Shown: positions 21,503 to 32,529 of the stretch, piece by piece | Numbering within the stretch: position 1 is the first letter of the stretch | How the letters are laid out: every line of letters begins with the position of its first letter | DNA from: Lepidodermella squamata | Taxonomy: Eukaryota > Gastrotricha | DNA length: 64,000 nucleotides | Direction of reading: 5' to 3' | Assembly: GCA_047495785.1 (NCBI GenBank) | Contig: JBLDXI010000021.1 | Span: 1,736,001-1,800,000 of the forward strand | The notes under the pieces: model-generated | What the model saw: the letters and a program-made list of their open reading frames with translations, nothing else | The model's database searches: none | What the model was told of the DNA's origin: nothing | Program-made: the position numbers and the translations under genes

Positions 21503-22492
21503 TCAATGAGAAACCAAGACTACTCGCTTTTCTTTTTCTTCCGGAGAAAATTCGATTGTGCCAGATTCGGACAGCTTTTTCAACGCCTTTTCGAGCTTGG
21601 CATCGTCAAAATCAACCATTTTCTTTGACGGCCGATATTTGGTCGGATCTGAAGCTGCTTTGACAATGCGCTTCAATAATTTGTCGAAGGACAGTCCGGA
21701 TGCCTTTTCAGTCAGAAGATCAACAATATAATTATTCAGATTGAATTTTGGCAGTTCTGCTTCGTCAGCTTCCTCTTGCGCCTCCTCAGGTTGCTCCTCC
21801 TCTTTTCTTTGCTTTTTTGCTGGGCTCGGGCCGTTTTCAGCCTCCTCTACCTTACTTTCCTCTTTTCCGTTATCGCCAGTTCCATTTGCAGCTGGGGCAG
21901 GTGGCTTCGCTTGAGATTCAACAATGTTCCATATTCGTTCAATCATATTAGGATTGACCATTGAACGAAAACTGTTACGCATGAAGTTCTGGTGAAAGCC
22001 AAGAGATAAGCTGAGAACCTCGCAAAAATTATAATTTCAGACCTCAAACTTCGCCTTTTTCCTGGGAATGTTATCGTAAGTCAGCAGCCGCTCGAGTACA
22101 GAGCCCAGGTGGCGATCGGCTCCCACATTGGCAAGCGCATCTTGAACCCGCTATAACAAGCAAAAAAAGTACTAAAAAAAATCTCAAAGATTGGTATTAC
22201 CTGAGTCCATTGCTCTTGTTTCACTTGTCCTTTGTTAACTTTTGGCTGATAATTTTTGCCAGAATATTTTTCATCCTCCGTGAAACATTTGATGTGCTCT
22301 TTGTACGATTGCGCCCTGAATAAATGTGTAGAAAATGTTTCATCATTACTAGAAACGTTTAGCTCACGTAAAATCTTTGGTACAATCCACACAAGAGACG
22401 GTTTGATTTCGTCGACAAACTTGTAACAAGTGCTTATCAACTTGCTGCTTTTTCAAAGAATCGCCGCAAGCGTTGCAGATAAAAACAACCAT
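21503..22492 (-). CDS. LYAR: LYAR, cell growth-regulating nucleolar protein
   Basis: Nucleolar zinc-finger protein involved in rRNA transcription and processing and in cell growth. Exons 22492-22368, 22315-22201, 22150-22043 and 21988-21503 give 277 aa. The N-terminus matches the LYAR C2HC fingers: MVVFICNACGDSLKKQQVDK, with C6, C9, H21 and C25, then SCVDCTKDF...YKEHIKCF. EDEKYSGKNYQP and KGQVKQEQWTQ continue the family pattern. The central module RVQDALANVGADRHLGSVLE / IPRKKAKFE/NFMRNSF and an acidic-basic linker lead to the C-terminal domain (SGLSFDKLLKRIVKAA). An acceptor TTTTAG near 22512 precedes the ATG. It is the likely parent of the two finger-less paralogues just downstream. Confidence 0.9.
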
Positions 22493-22565
22493 TTCCACAG
22501 AGTTAAAAAGCTAAAATAATGAAGAACCCTGTCAAATTAAAATCAATCTGAAGAAGAGGAAGCGT

Positions 22566-22986
22566 TTATTTTTTGCGCAATGGATTGAACAACTTTGGGT
22601 CGTGGAGAAAGACCGGCTCTTTAACGTCCCAAGGCATAAAACCTGTAACAATAAGACCAATTTTAAGTTTAAATAATCCAAAAAATAGGTATCAAACCGA
22701 AATCTCGCGCCGTCTTGATAAGCTTGGTTATGTGCTGGTGCATCGGAATACATAGGCCCGTGATTTTGCTATCATATACACGACCAGTGTATGGGCTAAC
22801 AAACTGAGACAAAAGTTGGACATTCTTGTAATCCAGAGGAACGTTGTATTTGCATATTGTGCACTTTTCATGAGGCTTCTTGTAGGGGTTTTCTTTGCAA
22901 AACTCAGATGGAATGTTGCTAGCTGACGGCGCAGAGCAGAAAAATCTCTTTGACGTAGCTTGACTGATAACGCGCATAGGAATCAT
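22566..22986 (-). CDS. MRPS18C: Mitochondrial small-subunit ribosomal protein S18C (bS18m)
   Basis: Component of the mitochondrial ribosome small subunit. Exons 22986-22698 and 22642-22566 give 121 aa. The S18 core is clear: CTICKYNVPLDYKNVQLLSQ, FVSPYTGRVYDSKITGLC, then HQHITKLIKTARDFG spliced to FMPWDVKEP. The spliced form restores the family's G-F-M-P; the unspliced frame ends in an unrelated tail. The N-terminus is basic and Ser-rich (RVISQATSKRFFCSAPSAS), fitting a mitochondrial presequence. Start at the ATG 22986 follows the acceptor TTTTTGATAG. It sits between HTRA2 (129 nt) and LYAR (73 nt) in the cluster. Confidence 0.88.
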
Positions 22987-23115
22987 AATCAAATCTATCA
23001 AAAATTACGTAATGTTTAAAAAGCTTGGTTTAATCCGCATCCAATCGTCTTTGAAAGCATCGATTCAAATATTACACGTTGATAAATATATATTTAGAAC
23101 AAGAGACCAGAGTGC

Positions 23116-24571
<1,456 letters not shown>

Positions 24572-24733
24572 GAGTAAAAAATACTAATGTAACTAAGAAT
24601 TTCAACGTTCAAAATCCATATTAACCAGCTCGCAAACGTAGCAATTTTATTACCAAAAACACAGGTAGTAACCTGAGCAAATAGGGCAGAAATCGTTAAT
24701 ATTCACAAGAAACATGTCACCAGATGCGGAAAT

Positions 24734-25012
24734 CTAGTATTCGCCTTTGTTGGCCTCATCTTCCTCTGTTTGATCGGCCTGCCGAATGAAAAGAACGTTA
24801 TTGCAACGGATGAGAACTTCACCGAGTAATCCAGTATTAGTTCCTCCCACGATTTCTTCTGTTCGCGCCAGCTGAAGATTCATGTATCCATCGGTAGCGA
24901 CAAGATATCCGCGATATTCTTGCCCCCACTTCAGCTTGACTGCAACGGGCTTTCCAACCAGGCTCGCCAAGAATGGCTTCGGGTTAACAGGTTGAAATTG
25001 AGCACCGGACAT
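24734..25012 (-). CDS. SNRPF: Sm protein F (snRNP core)
   Basis: Subunit of the heptameric Sm ring around spliceosomal U1, U2, U4 and U5 snRNAs, and in nematodes also SL RNAs. It is a single exon of 92 aa starting at the ATG 25012. The Sm1 and Sm2 motifs are complete: [38 protein letters not shown], then [14 protein letters not shown], and an acidic tail (EEDEAN), as in SmF. An upstream in-frame Met at 25036 overlaps an acceptor-like GTTTAG, so I prefer the inner start. It is the first gene of the eight-gene minus-strand run; HTRA2 follows after 162 nt. Confidence 0.93.
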   Translation of the reverse strand: MSGAQFQPVNPKPFLASLVGKPVAVKLKWGQEYRGYLVATDGYMNLQLARTEEIVGGTNTGLLGEVLIRCNNVLFIRQADQTEEDEANKGEY

Positions 25013-25325
25013 TTGTGTGAATAAAACACTAAACATATGAACACATGAAGCAAAACAAAGACAACGACGAAAAAAACCTGCAATAAAGCTCAGCCTTAAC
25101 AGCTTTCGGTTGCTATTTTTTTGAACAAATTTACAAAGAACTAAGTTTATAATGGAAGGATGTTGAATAATAAATAATAATGACTTGGAAAGCCCGAATC
25201 CCAGGATATATCGCTAAAAGTCACATCAAGGGATAAAAGGTAGGTTTATATCATTCGCATGCATTTAAACTCTATCACTATATTAGGAGTCAAATGATAC
25301 TTCCGTGTTACAAATTTTTGGATGT

Positions 25326-25453
25326 GGCTATTCGGACACAAAATTGTGTGTCACGCAATGGCTATTCGAACACAGTGTGTGTGCGTGACTGGCTACTCGA
25401 ACACAAGTGGGCGTGAAGTGGTGTGTGCGCGCATTCGGCTATTTGAACACAGC
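25326..25453. repeat. Degenerate tandem repeat, GGCTAYTYGAACACA units
   Basis: Four units begin GGCTA at 25326, 25360, 25391 and 25437, each with GGCTATTCGGACACA or a close variant, followed by variable GT/GC-rich spacers (GTGTGTCACGC, GTGTGTGCGTGAC, GTGTGTGCGCGCAT). Spacing is 34, 31 and 46 nt. It is too irregular for a CRISPR and looks like a decaying minisatellite or clustered binding site. Confidence 0.6.
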
Positions 25454-26023
25454 ATCCTAAGTCACCTGCTAATCACCGAAATCCGGATTTTAACTACTCT
25501 TTTGTTAGTCCGGAAAATGCTAAAACTGCGAAAATTCGAAATACCAGAATAACGGGAAAATACCCGGTCCAAAATTTGAGCGCGCATTAGCATCAGCAAT
25601 AAAGGCGATAAAGCAATAAAGCAATAAAGGCCACTCCCAAATTTTTTTCCCAATGCTTTGGTAGTAAACCCCTAACCTTAATTTCAGGCTACTCTGCAAT
25701 TCTGTGAGCTATTTTCAACTTTGCGCCCGGCGAATAAAAGCTATGCGCCTGAAGATTGAAGATGCATTCCCATGTCCTATCGGGAATCGGGAAACGAAGA
25801 GATCTGATCCTCGTTGCAAAATGCTAAAACCGGCTGTTTAAGTGTTTTGGGTTTTGGGTATTTATTTAGTTTTCATGGATGTTTTCAAGTCAAAATCTGC
25901 GATTTTTCACTAGACATATTAAAAAATTTATCATAACAAGAAAATGATGAAATTCCATAATTTCTCACGATTGGTAAAAATCGGGCGCATTATTTTGATG
26001 CCAAACCAGTTTTCAAACAAACA

Positions 26024-26050
26024 TTTCTTTCTTTCTTTCTTTCTTTCTTT
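26024..26050. repeat. TTTC/CTTT microsatellite
   Basis: About six uninterrupted TTTC units on the plus strand (GAAA on minus), between the divergent SmF and UNC-119 promoters. Confidence 0.85.
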
Positions 26051-26868
26051 ATCTCTTACCTCTTTCCTTACATTCTTGAAGTTATTGCTTTTGAACTGTG
26101 TTTAACGACGTTAAAGGGCGCAAACGCAGATCTTAGCTCACAATATCATTAATAGTCGTTACTCGAGGATAATCATACTTTTGCTCCTGAGATTCTCACT
26201 CTAAGAGCGACAGAAGAAAGTGAAACTCTTTAGAGGATATCTACTCCAGAATTAGGTCCAGCTTTTGTGAGTATCGTCGAAAGTATCGTCACTGTTGTGA
26301 GTGATTCAGTGACGCAACGTTGCCAGTCTCCAATTGCCAATATCTAGTATCTAGGGTGCTAGGTGCAACCAGCTACAAGCATCATATGAAGTTCCTTAAC
26401 TTTTCCTAAAGTGGAACTTCGAACTTCGAGCGTTTCGACTGCCCTCTCTTCCTTTGATAGCCGTGACCTTTGACCTGATAGTGTATTGTGTGCAAGTTGC
26501 CGCGTTGCTATCCAATTCTTTCATTCAAATGCCAATCAGCCCGAAAACGCCATGCGCGATAACTTTCTCGTGGTCGATACCGATCACTGAGTCCAAACAA
26601 TCTTATGTTAAGCCGTTTATATATTACCTCTTGAATATAAACAATCATCTGAAATGATTTTAAATTTCAAAGTGGTATCTGTTACATAGCCGTTGTTTCA
26701 CATCCTCTCTTTGCCTCAGAGAAAAACTTATTGCAGAGAGTGAAGGATGACATGAGCCTTCCTTACATGCAACATGCAACCTACTTTTTTCCTGATATTT
26801 TGATCGCGTTCACTAATAGTACTTATTTAAACCGTTTTGGAATGATTCATTTGTTTTATAGACCTCTC

Positions 26869-27582
26869 ATGGTTTTAAATAAAGACTGCTGCTCTGGCTT
26901 GCATGGTATGCCGCAGGAGGGTCAAAGCCACAGTGTATTTTGCCAAGGTCCGCAGGAGGAGGATCTTCGAAAGAGGCCATTCATCACTCCAGATGACGTT
27001 CTTAAGCTGACCATGCCGACTTCACGATACCTCTGCCCTCCCTCAGCCAATACTTTCAAAATTGATTTTACTCGTTTCAAATTGAGAGATTTGGACACTG
27101 AGACTGTTCTTTTCGAAATGGTCAAGCCGAATAGTGGAGATAAGTTGGCAGAGCATGGAGCTGAGAATGAATTGCCTGCTAATTTTGACGCAAACGATTA
27201 TGATGTTGCGTTCGGACGTAGCGTGCGCTATCATTTCACTCCAAATTTTCTGCGATTGAAAAACGTTGGAGCAACCATTGAATTCACCGTTGGGAACTTA
27301 CCCGTCTCGCGATTTCGAATGATCGAAAGGCATTATTTTGGACAAAAATTGCTGAAATCATTTGACTTTGAATTTCCATTCTGCATGCCACATTCGCGGA
27401 ATACTTGTGAACATATTTATGAATTTCCGCAATTAGACGAGGATGAAATCCGAGAAATGATTAATCAGCCTTTCGAAACGCGCTCTGATAGCTTTTATTT
27501 TGTTGATGATAAACTCATTATGCACAACAAAGCTGAATATGCTTACAGTGCATCAGGTGATATCATAGTCGAAGCCCCTTAG
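26869..27582 (+). CDS. unc-119: UNC-119 lipid-binding chaperone
   Basis: PDE6-delta-fold carrier that binds N-myristoylated cargo and delivers it to cilia and neuronal membranes. It is a single exon of 237 aa, near the family's 220-240. Conserved blocks run in order: [106 protein letters not shown]. The start at 26869 follows a TTTTATAG acceptor at 26861; a later Met at 26911 is possible. No intron is visible within the conserved domain. Neighbours: divergent from the SmF cluster, and 467 nt upstream of the PCGF gene. Confidence 0.93.
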   Translation: MVLNKDCCSGLHGMPQEGQSHSVFCQGPQEEDLRKRPFITPDDVLKLTMPTSRYLCPPSANTFKIDFTRFKLRDLDTETVLFEMVKPNSGDKLAEHGAENELPANFDANDYDVAFGRSVRYHFTPNFLRLKNVGATIEFTVGNLPVSRFRMIERHYFGQKLLKSFDFEFPFCMPHSRNTCEHIYEFPQLDEDEIREMINQPFETRSDSFYFVDDKLIMHNKAEYAYSASGDIIVEAP

Positions 27583-28049
27583 CTTTTGGACCAATGTGCT
27601 ACAAGTATGGGTCTGAATCTGGCTACTGGCCAATATTTTCCCTATTCTTGACCGTTTTACCGCACGTGTGATGTCTTTGTTTCACGTGATTGAATGTGTC
27701 TCTCATCTTATCCTGAATTTTGGTTGCCCTGGAATATCATGGAAGTGCTTATCTGTTTTCCTATTTGAAAATTTTGATTTATTAGAATTTTATTATACCG
27801 CTGTCACCTAATCTATGTCATCGATCATTATTTTATCTCAAATCAACATTCTCAAATTGAGTCTGGTCATATCAAACTTGTTAATTTTTCTTCTCAAAAC
27901 GAATACAAAATCTAAAATGGTTTCCTGCTCGATATTCACCTGGAATATTACTTGCAGCAAGCTTGATGCTTTTATATAATAAGAGAACCATAAATTATGA
28001 TTTTTATACATCTTTGTATTTTATTTTAGGATCATGTTACCGTAATAAT
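27583..28049. other. Intergenic stretch
   Basis: About 470 nt of AT-rich sequence between the UNC-119 stop and the PCGF start. It ends with a strong TTTTATTTTAG acceptor at about 28029, just before the PCGF ATG. I see nothing else. Confidence 0.4.
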
Positions 28050-29068
28050 ATGCGCCACAAGCGCCCAAAATCTGCCACGAAAAGTGATAGCAACGCGATT
28101 ACATTGGGAAAGTTACATCCTGTGATAGTTTGTCGGCTTTGTCGAGGATACATCGTTGATTGCATCACTATTGTGGAATGTATGCACTCGTTTTGCAAAT
28201 CTTGCATTGTAAAATATCTTAACGATCAAGAGGAGCGTTACGAATGTCCAAAATGTGGACAAATAATTCACGAGTCCAATCCCTGGAGTTACCTTGCACA
28301 AGATAGCGCTCTTCAGACTATAATTTACAAACTAGTACCCGGTCTGCAAGAAGCGGAAAATCGGAAATGTGCCGAGTATTATAAACGGCGTGGCATCTCC
28401 CCTCCTCGAAGAGAACAAGACCTCGCTGGTGAAAAACCTGATTTCAGAGATAACCATCGCTCGAAAAAACATAACACTGCTGATGCAAAAAACGTTGTTA
28501 GCGAGAAAACAAAGCTCACTGACAATGACAACCATCGAATGGATGAACAAATAAGCATTCAGCTGATATCATGGCAACTTGCGGGTAAAACTGCTGATAA
28601 AAGCGCTCAAATGGAGGAACTTGCTCAACATACAGCTGATGGAAAAATCTTTCGGCCGTTTCTTCGCCTTTCCTGTTTCGCAACGGTGAACCACCTGCGG
28701 AAATATTTAGCTTATCGCCTCAACGGCACTACAGATCGATACGCCGATGTAATTTTACTTATTAAATGACACCTTGGATTAATTATTAACCCGGATTATT
28801 TTATATTTTGATGTAGTTCGAGCTGTTTTGCGAAGGTCGGCCTCTTTATAAGGAGCATACCCTGAAATTTATTGCCGCTACTGTATGGGGCCATATCGTC
28901 GACCAATCCGAGAAAAGTAGCATCGACTTGGTGATGCCTATTGTTTATAGAAATCGCTCTGCTAGTGGTGACGCAACGGATGATGGCGACGACAGTGATG
29001 ATAAGGATGCCATCATGTCTGATACTAACACCACTCAAAATAGTAATTCGGTGTCATCGCCTGTTTGA
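28050..29068 (+). CDS. Polycomb RING-finger protein (PCGF family, MIG-32-like)
   Basis: RING partner in Polycomb repressive complex 1, which ubiquitylates histone H2A. Exons 28050-28748 and 28817-29068 give 316 aa. The N-terminal C3HC4 RING is at residues 28-68: CRLCRGYIVDCITIVECMHS, then FCKSCIVKYL, and CPKC. It is followed by LQTIIYKLVPGL, as in PCGF proteins. A charged linker leads to the RAWUL domain, which spans the intron: RPFLRLSCFATVNHLRKYLA, then FELFCEGRPLYKEHTLKFIA. The tail is acidic (DDGDDSDDKD). Without the intron the frame stops at 28769 in mid-RAWUL. Start at 28050 follows the acceptor at 28029. Which PCGF subgroup it belongs to cannot be settled by eye. Confidence 0.86.
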
Positions 29069-30422
29069 CTCATCAAGGCTTATGCTGTTCTTTGCTTTCA
29101 TCTCGGATCCGTCACATTCTTTTGTTATCGGATGTGCTTGTATTGTAATATTATATTCACGATTAAATTCTCTCAGCTATTAGCGAATAGTTAAAGTGAA
29201 TGCGTGTCTTTTTTGTTATAAATAAATCAAGCTGAAAAAATTTCTTCACGGTTGCACGGCAAGAGGTGTTACTGCTTTGATGATTGAGCCTCTGCTTGAT
29301 TTATTAGTATTGTCTGGTTGGTCTCGGGCGGTTGCAATTTTGATTTGTTTCGCGCATTTTGATGATCACGACTTTCTGCTGCGCCCTCGAGAATCTGAAG
29401 CTTATTTCACTGAAAACTTTGCTTTGGTTATTATTTTCTGAGAGCCAAAAAAGTGAAAACAACAATAAATTGAAAGTTTATTTCCGTTGACTTGCTCGAA
29501 AACTGAGTTTGGTAACCGATCGCAATTACATGCGAATGGCCATAGGACGAAGCGCTTATTTCGGAGAAAAGGTACTTCAAGGTGCAACAATTGCATCGTT
29601 CAATTTGGAAGCGCATAACTGACACTCGCTGCAGGGACGATTTACAGATGACATCGGGCATTACTTTACAAAAGGGCAAGAGCGAGAGAGGAACCAGAAA
29701 CCAACCATCTAAGCTACAACTTTCAATGATGACTTTTTACACAGAGATAGACATAGTGGAGACTGCTTAAAAATGAAAGACGCGTACTTCTCAAAGGGTC
29801 AAATGAATCAGTTGGGTGTGCTTTTTATAGAAAACCGGCCATTCGGATGTGATTCTTCACACAAAGGTACACGCGGATTTTTCAGCATGATTGCGAGGCG
29901 TCAGCAACAAAAATATGGTCAAAAATCTATCAGCTTTCCTCAAGTGCTACGATGATGACGATGATGATGAAGACCAGATATAAATTTTTATACTCTAAAT
30001 ATATATATATTTATATGCAATTTGTGGCACCATAGAAAATAAATCTTGATTCGCACCGTAAAACAATCAATTGTGCACTAACAGAGTTGAGTTCAAGTAT
30101 TCTTGCAGCAGCTGCTTTATGATACATCAGCCATCTCTTTCTTAATTGCATTCACTCATTCATATTTCTTTCTGATATTTTTCAACTTTTTTGCCAACAT
30201 CCAGGTATACTTGAGCATGTTTTTTTCAGACTGAGGAATGCACATCGCGCTCGAATAGCTGAGCGCAAGATAATCACAAAAGCTATATTTTGAAAGTCAT
30301 AAATTTCACCAAGAAAGAATCGTACATAAATGATTCACACGCGCACTCGCGAGTAGGAAGAATAGAGGCTTGAGGAAGAGTTAGTTTGATAATTGAAATT
30401 GACTGACGCTTTCATCTCGCTA
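29069..30422. other. Convergent intergenic region
   Basis: 1.35 kb between the convergent PCGF and cyclin J-like 3' ends. It includes a GATGATGAC trinucleotide run (29950-29971), an AT-only run (about 29997-30017) and AATAAA elements near 29220 and 30040. Open frames here (for example 29431-29679 minus, 29773-29955 plus) show no family resemblance. Confidence 0.45.
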
Positions 30423-32215
30423 TTATTTCTGAGGTAAAAGAACGTAGACACGCGACTGCCTCGAACCGGCGTTGACGCAGCGTGCGCCAACCACAGATTT
30501 TCCATTGCTATTAACCATCACTGGCGGCGTCTCCGGAGGCGTCAGCTGTTCAAGGTAAGTCGAAACTGCGTTCGCGAACGGAATCACGCTAGGGGCAGCC
30601 GAACTGGACAGCGGATAAGGTTGCGCGCGCTGTTGAGCTTGATGCTGCGAGCGCGTGTGTTTGCCCGTTATACTGCGGCAATTCCGACCCATGGCTTGGG
30701 CTCGAGGCGTGGAAGAAGCCATTGGACTGACAAGTTCGTTCTGATAAGGCACAACGGCTGGGTTGTAATGAATCATTTCGACTTGATCGGGCGGTGGCGA
30801 TGGAGGTAGCTTCTCACCTTGGTTCTCGCTGTGAGCCCTATTAAAGCACATTTTTAGAATTATCGGCATGCCTCAATAGCAAAATCAAGAACATGTTTTC
30901 AACTTCTTCGAACTGTTCTATAATATTATTGCTTTAATATTCGCATTTTTGGTTTTGTTGACCTTTTGTTTTCCATTATTTCACCAGAAAATTGTACGGT
31001 GCTATTGTCAACGTGTTCAACTCGAACAATACTAACTCATTTGCTAGGAATAGTACTAAATGTTGACACATAATAGCTATTCAAGACATTACCAGGAACT
31101 AGACGTGCCAAGTACAGTCCATAAATTGTTTCTAAAGTATCTGTCGCAAAGAAAACGTACGTTAAGACAGAGTTGACCACTTGAGCAAACTGATGGCTGT
31201 CGTAGGGGACTTGCGGAGCAACGACGCTAATAGCGGTGTTCATTAAAACTTCCAAGTCTTGGATGTTTTGACGCAGCAACTTGACACCGCGAACAACCAT
31301 GACCGACGGCGGTAAGTTCCAGTTGTTGCCGCTGTTGATCCTGAAAGCGCCGTGCATGCAAGCCGCAGCGAGATAGGAAGGCAAAGTTGAGTAGAGCAAC
31401 TCAGGCCGTTGCAATGCCAGTTCCGCCAGATACTCCGCATGCGTTACCAGCTCTTTGATGAACGGTGGAAGCTCCGAAGCTGAGGAGATACACGGCATTT
31501 GCTTGAGCAGTAGATTCATTTCGGTTATGAAAGCACCGAGAAATGTCGAGAGCGTCGGATAATTGATGTTCCAGTTGAAGTAGCGCAAAATTCGAAGTTC
31601 CATGTCGCGGTAATTTTCAAGAGGGAATTTGGGCATTTTCAAGCGAGCCACCACAGCATCAAACCCAGGATTGCCTTGCTTGATCGGAAAATTGCACGAC
31701 ATCAAGTAAGTCACAACAGCACAGTCCTAAAAATAAAGCTTCCTGGATAAAAAATCGAATGGAATGGATTCAATTCTAATTACCTGCATAGTCACATCGC
31801 GGAAATCACTGGCGCTTGGGACATTGTAGTGAATGTCCTCAACCTTAGCTGCAACGAGCAGGCACGCTTGCATAAGCAAAATCGAGTGCTCAGCAGCTAG
31901 AATTTCTCTGTTGTAGGGATAGCTCATGCTCATGTTGTACAAGAGCGTTGCCGAATCGAAATGATCGAACAGGCTAATAGCTAGCGAGCGCGACAGTGAA
32001 TTTACTTTTTTCTTCTCGCAGAACTCGGCAAGATAGTCGACTAGGATACGGCGCAGTTTCTGCTTCGTCTCATTCGGCTTCGATGAGTAAGGTCGATAGG
32101 TCTCTTGCTCACGAGTCGCCCATAGCTTGAACACGCTCGGATAAATCGAGTGAGATAAACTCAGATCGTAGTAGCCTTTATCGGCACACGATAGCGACGA
32201 ATTGTAAGTCGTCAT
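30423..32215 (-). CDS. Cyclin J-like protein
   Basis: Cyclin-fold protein, probable CDK regulator. Exons 32215-31784, 31726-31161 and 30837-30423 give 470 aa. The first intron is secure (DVTMQ/DCAVVTYL). The second (323 nt) is less so: I used donor GTACGT at 31160 because it is the only one I found in the right phase to reach the downstream frame; otherwise the protein ends at 31037. The N-terminal cyclin box is visible: KQKLRRILVDYLAEFCEKKK, SLSRSLAISLFDHF, ACLLVAAKVED. The second box has ELRILRYFNWNINYPTLSTF and LPSYLAAACMHGA. The tail is Pro/Ser/Gln-rich. The closest remembered family is cyclin J (shared architecture and disordered tail); another divergent cyclin is possible. Confidence 0.68.
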
Positions 32216-32529
32216 TTCGCTTAGTCAGAGCTGTGTTTTCACGTAGGGGCTAATCAAAGAGCCTTTGATTTGACTTGGTAAACGAGCAGTATACGATTAG
32301 AACATATCCAGTTGATTGTTGATAAAGGAAAATGTATGGAAATTCAAGATTTAATATGCTGTATTGTATCAGTAAATCAAGTCTAAAATTAACAAAACAA
32401 CGGCATTTGTAATAATTCTTGATATAAGAATTCAGTCAACTTAAGCAAAAAAGAAGTGTAACGCATTCAAATTACAGCTAAAACATTCTCGACAATGGCG
32501 AAAAGTCAATTTTTTCAAAACAATTGTGT
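32216..32529. other. Intergenic stretch
   Basis: 314 nt between the IDE stop codon and the cyclin J-like start on the same strand. AT-rich; nothing recognisable beyond probable 3' and 5' untranslated sequence. Confidence 0.4.

Larger units (their letters stand above)
25037..26868. other. Divergent intergenic region with several simple repeats
   Basis: 1.8 kb between the minus-strand cluster and UNC-119, so it should hold both promoters. It contains a degenerate tandem repeat (25326-25453), an AGCAATAAA-type repeat (about 25595-25630) and a TTTC microsatellite (26024-26050). I see no tRNA or coding region. The in-frame extension of UNC-119 back to 26731 precedes an acceptor and is not called. 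Confidence 0.5.

Noticed and set aside
22081-22440. 119-codon frame read through LYAR introns
   Set aside because: It mixes intron sequence with one LYAR exon; splicing restores the C2HC finger and central module exactly.
25326-25453. CRISPR-like spaced repeat
   Set aside because: Only four divergent units with uneven spacing in an animal genome; a degenerate tandem repeat explains it.
26731-26868. 46-codon N-terminal extension of UNC-119
   Set aside because: A splice acceptor lies between this stretch and the ATG at 26869, and known UNC-119 N-termini are short.
29773-29955. 60-codon plus-strand frame between PCGF and cyclin J-like genes
   Set aside because: No homology, no splice or polyadenylation context of its own, and length expected by chance.
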